Shown here: piece after piece, positions 1-8,371 of the stretch
Position numbering within the stretch: position 1 is the first letter of the stretch
Layout of the letters: every line of letters starts with the position of its first letter
Assembly (NCBI RefSeq): GCF_014654935.1
Contig: NZ_BNBF01000003.1
Span: 352,119 to 385,739, forward strand
DNA from: Streptomyces capoamus
GTDB taxonomy: Bacteria > Actinomycetota > Actinomycetes > Streptomycetales > Streptomycetaceae
Direction of reading: 5' to 3'
DNA length: 33,621 nt
Notes under the pieces: generated by a model
Seen by the model: the letters and a program-made list of their open reading frames with translations, nothing else
Databases searched by the model: none
What the model was told of the DNA's origin: nothing
Position numbers and translations under genes: made by a program

Positions 1-1491
1 CTGCCGTGGTCACCCCAGTACGGACTGCTCTTCGCCGAACAGGGCTTCCACGTGGTCCTGCAGAGCTGCCGCGGGACCGGGGGCTCGGGCGGGGAGTTCG
101 ACCTGTGGCGCAACGAGGTCGCCGACGGCCGGGCCACGGTGTCCTGGCTGCGCGAGCAACCGTGGTTCAACGGAACGCTGGGGACCGTGGGACCCAGTTA
201 TCTCGGCTACGTGCAATGGGCCCTCGCCGTGGACCCACCGCCGGAACTGAAGGCGATGGTGGTGCAGGTAGGGCTGCACGACCCGCACAGCCTGTTCTAC
301 GCGGACGGTGCGCTGCGCCTGGAGAACGCCCTCGCCGTGGGCGTGGGCATGCACTACCAGCACCAGGGCATGGCACCGTTCCTCAAGGCGACGCTGCGCC
401 TGCAGCGACGCCTGCGCGACGTCACCACGGCGCAGCCCCTGCGCGGGGCGCACCTACCGGCCCTGGGCGCCGAACCGCCCTGGCTGGACGACGTGATGAC
501 GCACCCGGACGCCAAGGACGCCTACTGGCACGGCGCGTCACTCGCGGAGCCGGCGGAGCGGCTCCGCGTACCCACCGCGCTGATCACCGGATGGCACGAC
601 GCGCTGGCCGACCAGACATTCGAGCAGTACGCCCGGCTGCACCAGGCCGGATGCGAGACAGCCCTGCTCGTCGGTCCCTGGACCCACACGTCCGCCCTGC
701 AGCAAGGATGGCCCGAGGTCTTCTCCGAAAGCCTCGCGTGGCTGCGCACCCACCTGTACGACGACCCCTCCGGCCTGCGACCCACCGCGGTGCGCGTACA
801 CATCGGCGGCGAAGACTCCTGGCGGGATCTCGACGACTGGCCACCGGCCGCGGTCCCGACCTCGTGGTACCCCACCCCCGGCGGGTACCTCACCCGACAG
901 GCCCCCGTGGACTCCGCACCCGTGGCGGCGTTCCGTTACGACCCGTCGGCCCCCACCCCCTCCCTGGGCGGCCCGCTGCTCTCCCGTACCGCCGGTCCCA
1001 GGAACAACGCCACCTTGGAGGCCCGAGACGACGTCCTGACGTTCACCGGCCCGCCACTGACCGAGCCCGCGTACGTCGTGGGTCCCGTCTCCGCACGACT
1101 GAACATCTCCACGGACACCGGGCACGCCGATGTCTTCACCCGCCTGTGCGACGTGGACCCGCAGGGCCGCTCCGTCAACGTCTGCGACGGATTCGCCCGA
1201 CTCCGAACGGCCGAACAGACAGAACAAGCAGAACAGGCAGAACAGGCAGAACAGGCAGAACAGGCAGAACCGGCGCCCTCGCAGGTGACCGTGCCGATGA
1301 GCTCCACCGCCCACCGCTTCCCTGCCGGCCACCGCATACGCTGGCAGATCAGCGGAGGCGCCCACCCACGCTTCGTCCGCAATCCCGGCACGGGTGAGTC
1401 GCCGCTGGACGCCACCACTGTCGCCCCGGTGCGCATCATGCTCCACGCGCACTCGGCACTGGAACTGCCGATCAGCCACGACCTCGCGTGA
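1..1491 (+). CDS. CocE/NonD-family (X-Pro dipeptidyl-peptidase S15-like) hydrolase, 5' truncated
   Basis: The reading frame is open from base 1, so the N-terminus lies outside the window; about 496 residues are visible. The alpha/beta-hydrolase core shows the S15/CocE nucleophile elbow GPSYLG with Ser at visible residue 66 (bases 196-198), a probable catalytic Asp in GWHD (residue 200) and His in GPWTH (residue 229). The second half, from about residue 260, resembles the beta-rich C-terminal domain of X-Pro dipeptidyl-peptidases and cocaine esterase. Family members cleave amide or ester bonds; the substrate cannot be read from sequence. An in-frame Glu-Gln-Ala repeat interrupts the C-terminal domain. 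No signal peptide can be assessed because the start is missing. The next gene starts 46 bases downstream and may be co-transcribed. Confidence 0.85.
   Translation: MPWSPQYGLLFAEQGFHVVLQSCRGTGGSGGEFDLWRNEVADGRATVSWLREQPWFNGTLGTVGPSYLGYVQWALAVDPPPELKAMVVQVGLHDPHSLFYADGALRLENALAVGVGMHYQHQGMAPFLKATLRLQRRLRDVTTAQPLRGAHLPALGAEPPWLDDVMTHPDAKDAYWHGASLAEPAERLRVPTALITGWHDALADQTFEQYARLHQAGCETALLVGPWTHTSALQQGWPEVFSESLAWLRTHLYDDPSGLRPTAVRVHIGGEDSWRDLDDWPPAAVPTSWYPTPGGYLTRQAPVDSAPVAAFRYDPSAPTPSLGGPLLSRTAGPRNNATLEARDDVLTFTGPPLTEPAYVVGPVSARLNISTDTGHADVFTRLCDVDPQGRSVNVCDGFARLRTAEQTEQAEQAEQAEQAEQAEPAPSQVTVPMSSTAHRFPAGHRIRWQISGGAHPRFVRNPGTGESPLDATTVAPVRIMLHAHSALELPISHDLA
1213..1266 (+). repeat. 9-bp tandem repeat (gaacaggca, six units) inside the hydrolase gene
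   Basis: Six consecutive 9-base units run in frame and encode Glu-Gln-Thr followed by five Glu-Gln-Ala units. The first two units differ by one or two bases from the later four, which are identical. A seventh, diverged unit (Glu-Pro-Ala) follows. The tract lies in a surface-loop-like part of the C-terminal domain. It is a slippage-prone microsatellite that changes protein length in steps of three residues without breaking the frame. Confidence 0.9.
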
Positions 1492-1536
1492 GCCGACGTA
1501 CGCCTCGTCTGTACGCTCTTCAGCTCAGGAGGTGCT

Positions 1537-2343
1537 GTGGAGGTGGCGGACCGTGCTGGGGAAGGGTTCACGTACGCCCTGACCAGCGACGAGGATGAGA
1601 GTGACTTCTGGGGCTTCGCGCAGGAAGCCAGGGGGTTGTTCATCGGAGGTGACGACGGTTTTCGCCAGGTCGAACTCCTGGGTTGCTCAGCACGAGGAAC
1701 GCTGCTGACGTGCCTGGACCGTCTCGGCGGCCGTCGCGCGAGGGCCGGAAACGCGCATCTCGCCCTCCTCGACGCCAGGGGCAGGACGATGGGTTCGTAC
1801 TTCGTGAACGACCTCACCGCCACTGCCGCCGGCCCTTCCCCCGCGGAGGACGGGCTGCTCGACGTCACGGTGCGGCTGTGGTGCGACGAACTGCTCCCCG
1901 GCTCGGCCTGGGTGTGGGAACTGCTGCGAAGGGGGGAACTGACCCGAAAGGGCATGTGGCACCCCCTCTCCCCGGAGGAGCGCAGAGCCTGGTTGTCCGT
2001 AGCGTTGGCGTCGAGGCAGTACCAGCGCCGCGACCACCCCGCGGACTCTCCACCAGGCCGGGTGTTCACCCTGGACGGTCGGCAGGTGGTCGATGCCGAC
2101 AGCTTCTACTGCGCCCTGGGCGAGGCCGTCAACGGTCCTGGTGGCTACTTCGGCTGGAACCTCGCAGCCGTGGACGACTGTCTCCGCGGTGGTTTCGGCG
2201 CCATGACTCCGTTCACCCTGGAGTGGCGGCACTCGGACCTCGCGAAGTCGCGCCTGGCAGGCGACGACAGGAACCCCGACGCCTTCTTCGAGGTGCTCCT
2301 GGAGATCTTCAGGGACCGCGGTGTCGACGTCCTGCTGCGGTAG
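1537..2343 (+). CDS. Barstar-like domain protein with an unknown N-terminal domain
   Basis: This 268-residue protein uses a GTG start at 1537, chosen because a perfect AGGAGG lies at 1527-1532. Residues about 175-268 match the barstar (ribonuclease inhibitor) fold: a FxLDGxxVxD first strand, then YFGWNLAAVDDCL, then FTLEWR, then a helix and a final GVDVLLR strand. Barstar binds and blocks barnase-type RNases through the acidic helix face; the aligned helix here carries Asp residues. Residues 1-165 are acidic and aromatic-rich (DESDFWGFAQE near the start) and I do not recognise them; they may be a second binding module. No RNase gene is adjacent, so this may be an orphan immunity protein. It is probably cytoplasmic, with no signal peptide. 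Confidence 0.75.
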   Translation: MEVADRAGEGFTYALTSDEDESDFWGFAQEARGLFIGGDDGFRQVELLGCSARGTLLTCLDRLGGRRARAGNAHLALLDARGRTMGSYFVNDLTATAAGPSPAEDGLLDVTVRLWCDELLPGSAWVWELLRRGELTRKGMWHPLSPEERRAWLSVALASRQYQRRDHPADSPPGRVFTLDGRQVVDADSFYCALGEAVNGPGGYFGWNLAAVDDCLRGGFGAMTPFTLEWRHSDLAKSRLAGDDRNPDAFFEVLLEIFRDRGVDVLLR

Positions 2344-2441
2344 TGCCTCGTCCGATCCGGCGCACCGTTCGATCCGATGCGCGTGAGAACCCATTGACCC
2401 CTGTTTGGCGTTCCGTTCCCTGAGCGTTCAACCGGTGCTCC

Positions 2442-2470
2442 CTGTCAAAGTCGTGTCGGCTTCCTAGGGT
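2442..2470 (+). promoter_or_regulatory. Candidate promoter of the ABC/phosphoesterase ORF
   Basis: A TAGGGT element at 2465-2470 resembles the -10 box common in Streptomyces vegetative promoters. It is spaced 17 bases from a weak -35-like CTGTCA at 2442-2447. The pair lies 33 bases before the ATG at 2503. The -35 match is poor, so this is tentative. Confidence 0.35.
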
Positions 2471-2502
2471 CCATGAGGCTTCCCTAAAGAAGGGGCCGGC
2501 TC

Positions 2503-4596
2503 ATGGACCCACAGCTCGCCGTCCGGGCTCGCGGCATCACGAAGTGCTTCGGCGACGTCGTCGCGCTCGACGGCGTCGACCTGGACGTGGCACAGGGACG
2601 GATCCACGGCCTGGCCGGTCCGAACGGTGCCGGCAAGACCACACTGCTCGGCCTCCTCCTCGGCCTGGCCGTGGCCGACACCGGAGACCTCGACATCCTC
2701 GGCACGCCGGTCGGCCGCAGGTTCGAGACACCCGGCGGTGTCTCCGGGTTCGTGGACGGACCGGGACTCTATCCTGCGCTCACCGCACGCCAGAACCTCG
2801 CCTCGCTCGCCGCTCTGCGCGGTGGCGACAGGCGGTCGTCGGAGATCGACGACGCACTCGACCGGGTCGGGCTCACGGACGTCGCCGACGAGCGCACCCG
2901 CGGCTTCTCCCTGGGCATGCGCCAACGGCTCGGCCTCGCCGCGGCCCTGCTCACCAGGCCGCGGCTGCTCGTCCTGGACGAGCCCTGCAACGGCCTGGAC
3001 CCGGCCGGGAAGAAGCACGTCCACGGTGTCCTCACCCGGCTCGCGCGGGACGGCACGAGCGTCGTGCTCTCCAGCCACCGGATGGACGACCTGGAGGCCC
3101 TGTGCTCCGAGGTCACCATCCTCGCCACCGGACGGACCGTCTTCTCCGGGCCGCTGGGCGAACTGGCCGCCGGGAACCGTGAACTCGACTACCGGCTGGT
3201 CACGTCCGACCCGGAGCGCACACGCCGACTGGCCGCCGCCGCGCCGGGAATCCGCCCGACCGGCGATGCCGCGGGACGCCAGGGCGGAGAGGCGCTGCTG
3301 CTGCGCGCGCTGGTGCCCGACCTCGACGACCTGGTGGTGCGGCTCGTCCACCAGGGCATTGACGGCGATCCGTCCCTGACGCAGTTCGGCGAGAACGTGA
3401 CCCCCAACCAGCACGCGCTGGCCAGGCAGTTCGGGCTGTACGACAACACCTACGACATCGGCACCAACTCCGCCGAGGGCCACAACTGGCTCATGCAGGC
3501 CGACGACCCCGAGTACACCGAGTCCTCGGCCGGCGAGTACAAGCGCAGCTACGACACCGAGGACGACGCCCTGGGCCACCAGAAGACCGGGTTCCTGTGG
3601 ACGGGTGCGCAGGCGGCCGGCAAGTCCGTACGCGACTTCGGCGAGTTCCAGCAGTTCCTGACCAAGCCGGCCGGCGCCAGCTGGCAGAACCTGTACTGCG
3701 ACGCCAGGACCATGGAAGCGACCGGCCAGGACACCGCCTATCCGTTGGCCTCCTCCTCGCCGATCCCGTCGCTCAACAGCGTCTCGGTGCCCGGCTTCCC
3801 GAAGTTCGACACCAGCGTCCCCGACCTGTACCGATACCAGATCTGGAAGCGGGACTTCGAGAAGAACGGCCCGGCGGACCTGAACCTGTTCTGGCTCTCC
3901 AGCGACCACACCGGTGGTCCGGCGAGCCCGGCCGCCCAGGTCGCCGACAACGACCTCGCCACCGGCAGGATCATCGACAGGATCTCCCACAGCACGTACT
4001 GGAAGGACTCGGCGGTCTTCGTCGTCGAGGACGACTCCCAGGCCGGCCTGGACCACGTCGACGGTCACCGCGCCCCGGTCCAGATCATCAGCCCCTGGGC
4101 CCGGCACGGCACCGTCGACAGCCACTACTACTCGCAGATCACGATGATCCGCACCATCGAACAGATCCTCGGGATCCACCCGATGAACCAGAAGGACAGC
4201 GCGGCCACCCCCATGCGGGGCGCGTTCACCCGGCACCCCGACTACACGCCGTTCACCTCCCTCCCCAACCGCACGTCACTGACCGACGGCCTGAAGACCC
4301 CGCCGTCCTGCGGCGTGGACACGCCCGCCGCCCAGGACCCCCGGGCTGCGGCCGTGCCGTCGACGAAGGTGCCCGCGGACAAGAAGTCGCTCGCCGCCGC
4401 GTGGGACGCCTGGAAGTCCCAGCAGCACCTGACCGGCCCGCACGCGATCCCCGACTACGCCGATCCGGCTCAGCTGAACCACCTCACCTGGTACCAGACC
4501 CACAACTGGACGCGCCCGTACCCCGGTGAGGAGAAGATCTACGCCCCGAACGACGTGCCCGGGGCCTACATCCCTTCGGCGGAGTCGGACGGCTGA
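2503..4596 (+). CDS. Chimeric ORF: ABC-transporter ATPase fused to the C-terminal part of a secreted phosphoesterase
   Basis: This is one uninterrupted 697-residue frame with ATG preceded by GAAGGGG. Residues 1-286 are a complete ABC ATPase: Walker A GPNGAGKTT at 39-47, signature FSLGMRQR at 135-142, Walker B LLVLDEP at 155-161 and H-loop His192. The usual short C-terminal extension of such exporter ATPases is missing, and no permease gene follows. From about residue 287 (base 3361) the sequence switches abruptly to the C-terminal half of YncE/alkaline-phosphatase-like phosphoesterases (PF04185-type), including DSQAGLDHVDGHR at 512-523. That family normally has a signal peptide, a beta-propeller and an ENRTYDQ-type metal-site motif upstream; all are absent here. 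The ATPase part could still fold. The phosphoesterase part lacks part of its active site and any export signal, so it is probably inactive. The call of both halves is firm; whether the join is biological is not known. Confidence 0.8.
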   Translation: MDPQLAVRARGITKCFGDVVALDGVDLDVAQGRIHGLAGPNGAGKTTLLGLLLGLAVADTGDLDILGTPVGRRFETPGGVSGFVDGPGLYPALTARQNLASLAALRGGDRRSSEIDDALDRVGLTDVADERTRGFSLGMRQRLGLAAALLTRPRLLVLDEPCNGLDPAGKKHVHGVLTRLARDGTSVVLSSHRMDDLEALCSEVTILATGRTVFSGPLGELAAGNRELDYRLVTSDPERTRRLAAAAPGIRPTGDAAGRQGGEALLLRALVPDLDDLVVRLVHQGIDGDPSLTQFGENVTPNQHALARQFGLYDNTYDIGTNSAEGHNWLMQADDPEYTESSAGEYKRSYDTEDDALGHQKTGFLWTGAQAAGKSVRDFGEFQQFLTKPAGASWQNLYCDARTMEATGQDTAYPLASSSPIPSLNSVSVPGFPKFDTSVPDLYRYQIWKRDFEKNGPADLNLFWLSSDHTGGPASPAAQVADNDLATGRIIDRISHSTYWKDSAVFVVEDDSQAGLDHVDGHRAPVQIISPWARHGTVDSHYYSQITMIRTIEQILGIHPMNQKDSAATPMRGAFTRHPDYTPFTSLPNRTSLTDGLKTPPSCGVDTPAAQDPRAAAVPSTKVPADKKSLAAAWDAWKSQQHLTGPHAIPDYADPAQLNHLTWYQTHNWTRPYPGEEKIYAPNDVPGAYIPSAESDG

Positions 4597-4672
4597 CAGC
4601 CGGCGGCTGACACAAGACGACCGGGGGCCGCCCCCAGGGTGCCTGGTCGGCGTTCGGCGGGCCCCTGGCACA

Positions 4673-4705
4673 TCAAGGTCCGTTCAAGGTCCGTTCAAGG
4701 TCCGT
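4673..4705 (+). repeat. 11-bp tandem repeat (tcaaggtccgt, three perfect copies)
   Basis: Three identical 11-base units lie end to end. The last copy covers the TGA stop codon of the minus-strand LysR gene at 4695-4697. The unit length is close to one helical turn. The repeat sits between the 3' end of the chimeric ORF and the 3' end of the regulator. The function is unknown. Confidence 0.9.
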
Positions 4706-5603
4706 CGTGCCGCGTCGCCTGCTCTCGAAGGGCCTGGATCAGCGTCGTGACGTGGGGCCGGTCACGGCCGCTGATCGTGGCCACGCCGATGTGCCGGACC
4801 GGACCCGGCGACTTGACCGGGACGGTGCTCAGACCCGGCATCCCGGGGGCGAGTGCGATGGAGGGGATCAGGGAGATCCCCATGCCCGCGGCGACGAGGG
4901 AACGGGCGAAGAAGTAGTCGGTGGTGGTCCCGCGGATGTCGGGATCGAAGCCGGCCTGCTCGGCGAAGCGGCGCAGGTACACCTCGGTCTTCAGGCAGCC
5001 GAGCACCCAGGGTTCGGCTGCCAGGTCGGTGAGGTCGAGCGCGGTCTGGTGGGCGAGCCGGTGACCCAGTGGCAGGACGACGTGCAGGGGGTCTTCGAGG
5101 AGCGGTGTCCACTCCAGGCCGGAGCGGGGGCCCGGCCCGACGGGGAGCGGGCCGTCGAAGCGGTAGGCGAGGGCGAGGTCCACGGCGCCTTGCCGGACGA
5201 GGGGAAGGGTGTCCTCGGGTTCGCCCTCCCTGACGTGGAGCACGGTGCCGGGATGGGCTTTTGTGAGCCGGGTGAAAGCGGCGGGCAGCAGGAGTCTGCC
5301 GCCGCTGGTGAAGGTGGCGACGGTGAGCTGGGTGCGGCCCGTGCCGAGCGCGGCGACCTGCTGTCGCGCGTGTTCCAGCTCCGCGGCGACGGATTCGGCG
5401 GCGCCGACCATGATGCGGCCCGCCCGGGTGAGGGTGACGCCCCGGGTGCTGCGCGCGACGACCTCTGCACCGACGCTGCGTTCCAGGGCGGCCACCTGCT
5501 GGGAGACGGCCGAGGGGGTGAGGTGGAGGGCGGCGGCCGCCCGGTTGAAGCTGCCGTACTCCGCCACCGCTCGCAGGACGCGGAGCCGCTGCACATCGAT
5601 CAA
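4695..5603 (-). CDS. LysR-family transcriptional regulator
   Basis: This 302-residue regulator has an N-terminal winged helix-turn-helix at about residues 1-60 (AEYGSFNRAAAALHLTPSAV is the typical LysR recognition segment) and a periplasmic-binding-protein-like effector domain from about 90 to 295. I chose the TTG at 5601-5603 because it gives the standard family start MIDVQRLRVL and follows an AAGGAAA ribosome site. It is divergent from the epimerase-like gene at 5675 with 71 bases between starts. That is the classic LysR arrangement and suggests it controls the epimerase and aldo/keto reductase pair in response to an unknown small ligand. Confidence 0.9.
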   Translation of the reverse strand: MIDVQRLRVLRAVAEYGSFNRAAAALHLTPSAVSQQVAALERSVGAEVVARSTRGVTLTRAGRIMVGAAESVAAELEHARQQVAALGTGRTQLTVATFTSGGRLLLPAAFTRLTKAHPGTVLHVREGEPEDTLPLVRQGAVDLALAYRFDGPLPVGPGPRSGLEWTPLLEDPLHVVLPLGHRLAHQTALDLTDLAAEPWVLGCLKTEVYLRRFAEQAGFDPDIRGTTTDYFFARSLVAAGMGISLIPSIALAPGMPGLSTVPVKSPGPVRHIGVATISGRDRPHVTTLIQALREQATRHDGP

Positions 5604-5674
5604 CAGTTTTCCTTAATGCGTACCGAGCAAGTTTGGACTTCTGTTGATGACGATAGGTCAGCCAGGCTGGGGAC
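5604..5674. promoter_or_regulatory. Divergent control region between LysR regulator and epimerase-like gene
   Basis: This 71-base spacer must hold the promoters of both divergent genes and is the expected LysR binding region. It is less GC-rich than its surroundings. I could not settle on a single T-N11-A LysR box or on convincing -35/-10 pairs. Confidence 0.45.
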
Positions 5675-6613
5675 ATGCAAAGGATCTGCGTCGTAGGCGG
5701 AAGCCGCTACTTCGGAAAACTCCTGGTGGAGCGGCTGCGGGCCGCGGGCCACCAGGTCACGGTGATCAACCGCGGCTCCACCCGGCCGCCCGACGGCGTC
5801 GAACACCTCGTCGTGGACCGCGACGACGAGGGCGCCCTGGCGGCCGCGCTCGACGCCCGCACCTTCGACGCCGTGGTGGACCAGGTCTGCTACACCCCGG
5901 TACAGGCCGCGATCGCCGCCCGCGCCTTCGCCGGCCGCACCCGGCGCTACGTCATGACCTCCACCATCGAGGTCTACGACCCCGCGACCGCCGCCCTGCC
6001 GGTCGTGCCCTCGGGAACCCCCGTGCCGGAGGAGAACGTGGACCCGGCCGCCTGGCGGGCGTCCCTGGACCTGCCCTGGCACGACGACGCCTACCTGGAG
6101 GCGCACTACGCCGAGGGCAAGCGGCAGGCCGAGGCCGTGCTCGCCCGCGCCGGCGGCTTCGCCTTCGCCACCGTGCGCAGCGCCCATGTCCTCGGCGGCG
6201 GCGCGCGGGACTTCACCGGCCGGCTGGCGCACTATGCCGCGCGCATCACCCGGGGCGAGGAGATCACCGTGCACGCGAAGGCGCTGCCGACGGCCTTCAT
6301 CCACTACGAGGAGCTGGCCGACCTGCTGGTGTGGGCGACGGCAGCCGACTTCACCGGCCCGGTCAACGCCTGCTCCGACGGCCCCCTCGATGTGCACGAC
6401 CTCGCTGAGGCCGTCGCCGCACAGGCCGGCCGGAAGGCCGTCCACCGGACCGTGCCGGCGGGCGCGGAGGCCTCACCGTTCTCCTTCGACCGCCACTACG
6501 CCATGAGCAATGCCCGTGCGAAGGCGCTGGGCTTCTCCTTCTCCCGCACCACCGACTGGCTGCCCGGCGCCATCACCGAAGCCCTCGCCGTATCCGCCGC
6601 TCCCACCGACTGA
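5675..6613 (+). CDS. NAD-dependent epimerase/dehydratase-like (extended SDR) protein
   Basis: This 312-residue protein begins MQRICVVGGSRYFGKLL, a Rossmann nucleotide-binding start of the GGxxxxG kind seen in extended short-chain dehydrogenases. The middle part carries VMTSTIEVYD, and the expected Tyr-x-x-x-Lys pair is visible as HYAEGKRQAE. It ends in a substrate-binding part typical of the epimerase group. Family members reduce, epimerise or dehydrate sugars or small carbonyl compounds with NAD(P); the substrate is unknown. The ATG follows GGGGA. The aldo/keto reductase gene starts 12 bases after its stop, so the two form an operon likely under the divergent LysR protein. Confidence 0.85.
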   Translation: MQRICVVGGSRYFGKLLVERLRAAGHQVTVINRGSTRPPDGVEHLVVDRDDEGALAAALDARTFDAVVDQVCYTPVQAAIAARAFAGRTRRYVMTSTIEVYDPATAALPVVPSGTPVPEENVDPAAWRASLDLPWHDDAYLEAHYAEGKRQAEAVLARAGGFAFATVRSAHVLGGGARDFTGRLAHYAARITRGEEITVHAKALPTAFIHYEELADLLVWATAADFTGPVNACSDGPLDVHDLAEAVAAQAGRKAVHRTVPAGAEASPFSFDRHYAMSNARAKALGFSFSRTTDWLPGAITEALAVSAAPTD

Positions 6614-6625
6614 GGACAGGTCACC

Positions 6626-7510
6626 ATGCTGTACCGCACCATCGCCCACACCGTCGTGAGCGCCATCGGCCTGGGTGCCATGCCGCTGTCCATCGAACAC
6701 CGGCCGGACGAGAGGCAGGCCATCGCCACCGTCCACGCCGCCCTGGACGCCGGTGTCACCCTCGTGGACACCGCCGACAGCTACCACTGGCACGCCGGCG
6801 AGGTGGGCCACAACGAGCTGCTGATCGCCCGCGCCCTGGCCCGCTACGGCGGCGACACGTCCCACGTCCTGGTGGCCACCAAGGGTGGCCGTGGCCGCCC
6901 CGGCGACGGCAGCTGGACCGTCACCGGCACCCCCGCCCACCTGAAACAAGCCGCTGAGGCCTCCGCCAAGCGGCTGGGCGTCGAAGCGATCGGCCTGTAC
7001 CAGCTGCACAAGCCGGACCCGGCCGTGCCCTGGGCGGAATCCGTCGGCGCGCTGCGTGAGCTGCTCGACGCCGGCACGATCCGCGCCGCCGGCATCTCCA
7101 ACGTCACCACCGCCCAGATCCGTCAGGCACATCGGATCCTCGGCGACGGGCTCGCCTCCGTGCAGAACCAGTACTCGCCCGCCGTCCGCGACACCGAGCC
7201 CGAGCTGCGGCTGAGCGAACAGCTGGGGCTCGCCTTCCTGCCCTGGAGCCCACTGGGCGGCATCTCCCGCAGTTCCCTCGACGGCCCCTCCGGCCTCACC
7301 TCCATCGGTACGGCCTTCCACCGCATCGCCGCCGAGCGCGGCGTCAGCCCCCAACAGGTGGTCCTGGCCTGGCTGCTCGCCCGTTCCCCGGCAGTGATCC
7401 CGGTACCGGGAGCCAGCCGTCCGGCCTCCATCACCGACTCCGCCAGGGCCGTGGAGCTCACGCTGAACGAGCGGGAGCTGGCGGAACTCGAGGACGGCCT
7501 GCCGAGCTGA
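6626..7510 (+). CDS. Aldo/keto reductase
   Basis: This 294-residue (beta/alpha)8-barrel oxidoreductase shows the full catalytic tetrad of the family: Asp48 and Tyr53 in VDTADSY, Lys86 in ATKGG and His128 in YQLHKPDP. The C-terminal IPVPGASRP segment matches the NADPH-phosphate-binding part. Such enzymes reduce aldehydes and ketones to alcohols with NADPH in the cytoplasm. The start ATG follows AGGACAGG. It is directly behind the epimerase-like gene, which suggests two redox steps on one compound class, probably detoxification or catabolism. The exact substrate is unknown. Confidence 0.92.
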   Translation: MLYRTIAHTVVSAIGLGAMPLSIEHRPDERQAIATVHAALDAGVTLVDTADSYHWHAGEVGHNELLIARALARYGGDTSHVLVATKGGRGRPGDGSWTVTGTPAHLKQAAEASAKRLGVEAIGLYQLHKPDPAVPWAESVGALRELLDAGTIRAAGISNVTTAQIRQAHRILGDGLASVQNQYSPAVRDTEPELRLSEQLGLAFLPWSPLGGISRSSLDGPSGLTSIGTAFHRIAAERGVSPQQVVLAWLLARSPAVIPVPGASRPASITDSARAVELTLNERELAELEDGLPS

Positions 7511-7545
7511 GCCGTGGCTCGCCCACCCACCTCGCCCGGACCTCC

Positions 7546-7902
7546 TCACGGAGCCGTGTCCGTCCCACCCGCCGGCAGACCTGGCAGGGTGGACGGTACG
7601 GCGGAGGTCAAGGAGCCGGGGAGCGGGCAGGCCCGGTCCCACTTCCGCTCGTGCACGCGCTTCCAGACCTCGCCCCAGTCCGAGGGACAGGGGCCCGTCG
7701 GCGTCGGCGCAGCGGGCGGCGACACCGTGGCGGTCCTCGTACCCGTCGGCGGCCAGTACACGGGATGGCATTCCGCTTCGTACGCGCCTCCGGAGCACTC
7801 GACCTGAGGCCTGCCCGAACATGCGGACACCCCGCACACGACGACTGCAGCGATCACCGCCCCGACGGCCCCGCCCGTCCAGGACGCACGCCTTCTCCCC
7901 AT
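7546..7902 (-). CDS. Small lipoprotein of unknown function
   Basis: This is a 118-residue protein if translation starts at ATG 7902 (MGRRRASWTGG), which has GGGGGAAGG just upstream. The frame is open further upstream to 8025, but that extension would bury the signal peptide. The N-terminus has an arginine-rich n-region, a hydrophobic stretch and a lipobox VSAC, so the mature protein should be lipid-anchored outside the membrane. The mature part is short, proline/threonine-rich in its middle, and contains several further cysteines. No family is recognised. It converges with the aldo/keto reductase gene, with 35 bases between the stops. Confidence 0.65.
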   Translation of the reverse strand: MGRRRASWTGGAVGAVIAAVVVCGVSACSGRPQVECSGGAYEAECHPVYWPPTGTRTATVSPPAAPTPTGPCPSDWGEVWKRVHERKWDRACPLPGSLTSAVPSTLPGLPAGGTDTAP

Positions 7903-8112
7903 GGCCTTCCCCCCATGCCCGCCCCCCGTGACGGCGCGTTGCCGCATTGTGACGCAGGAACGACCGGTTCGGCACTGCAACGGCAGGTTCGGTTCGCCCG
8001 TACGCATGGGGGACACGCCCGACAAGTCCAGATGACGAGGTGCGTCGGTCGGCCGCCCCGGGGAACCTGAGTTCCGGAAGACAGAAGCAGTCGCGTGGAG
8101 AGGGATCGAGTG

Positions 8113-8271
8113 ATGAGTACCTCAGAGGAGAACGACTCCCCGCAGGTGGACGAGCAGACGAAGGAGCGGTCCGCGGAGCAGCGGAACATCACCGCGCCGA
8201 CCCCGCCCGAGGTGCGTGCCAAGGGCGACGACGACACCGAGCCGCCGGCCGGCGAGTCCCGGTCCTCCTAG
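8113..8271 (+). CDS. Small acidic hydrophilic protein, 52 residues
   Basis: ATG 8113 (or the adjacent GTG at 8110) follows GGAGAGGGA at 8096-8104. The 52-residue product is Glu/Asp/Ser-rich with no hydrophobic segment, beginning MSTSEENDSP and ending in Ser-Ser. It looks intrinsically disordered. It lies alone between two convergent or divergent lipoprotein genes. I do not recognise a family. The good ribosome site and the coding-like third-position bias support it being real. Confidence 0.5.
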   Translation: MSTSEENDSPQVDEQTKERSAEQRNITAPTPPEVRAKGDDDTEPPAGESRSS

Positions 8272-8371
8272 GCCGGGAGCCGGCGCGACGAACCGGTGTC
8301 CTCAGGCGTCCTACCGGCCGCCGTCCGGGAGGAGCCGCCGGCCGTGGCCGGACCCGGGCGGCGGCTTGCGC

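Noticed and set aside
2464..4236. A long minus-strand open frame of 590 codons opposite the ABC/phosphoesterase ORF
   Set aside because: The plus strand carries clear ABC and phosphoesterase motifs; the minus product is Gly/Val/Arg-rich without motifs.
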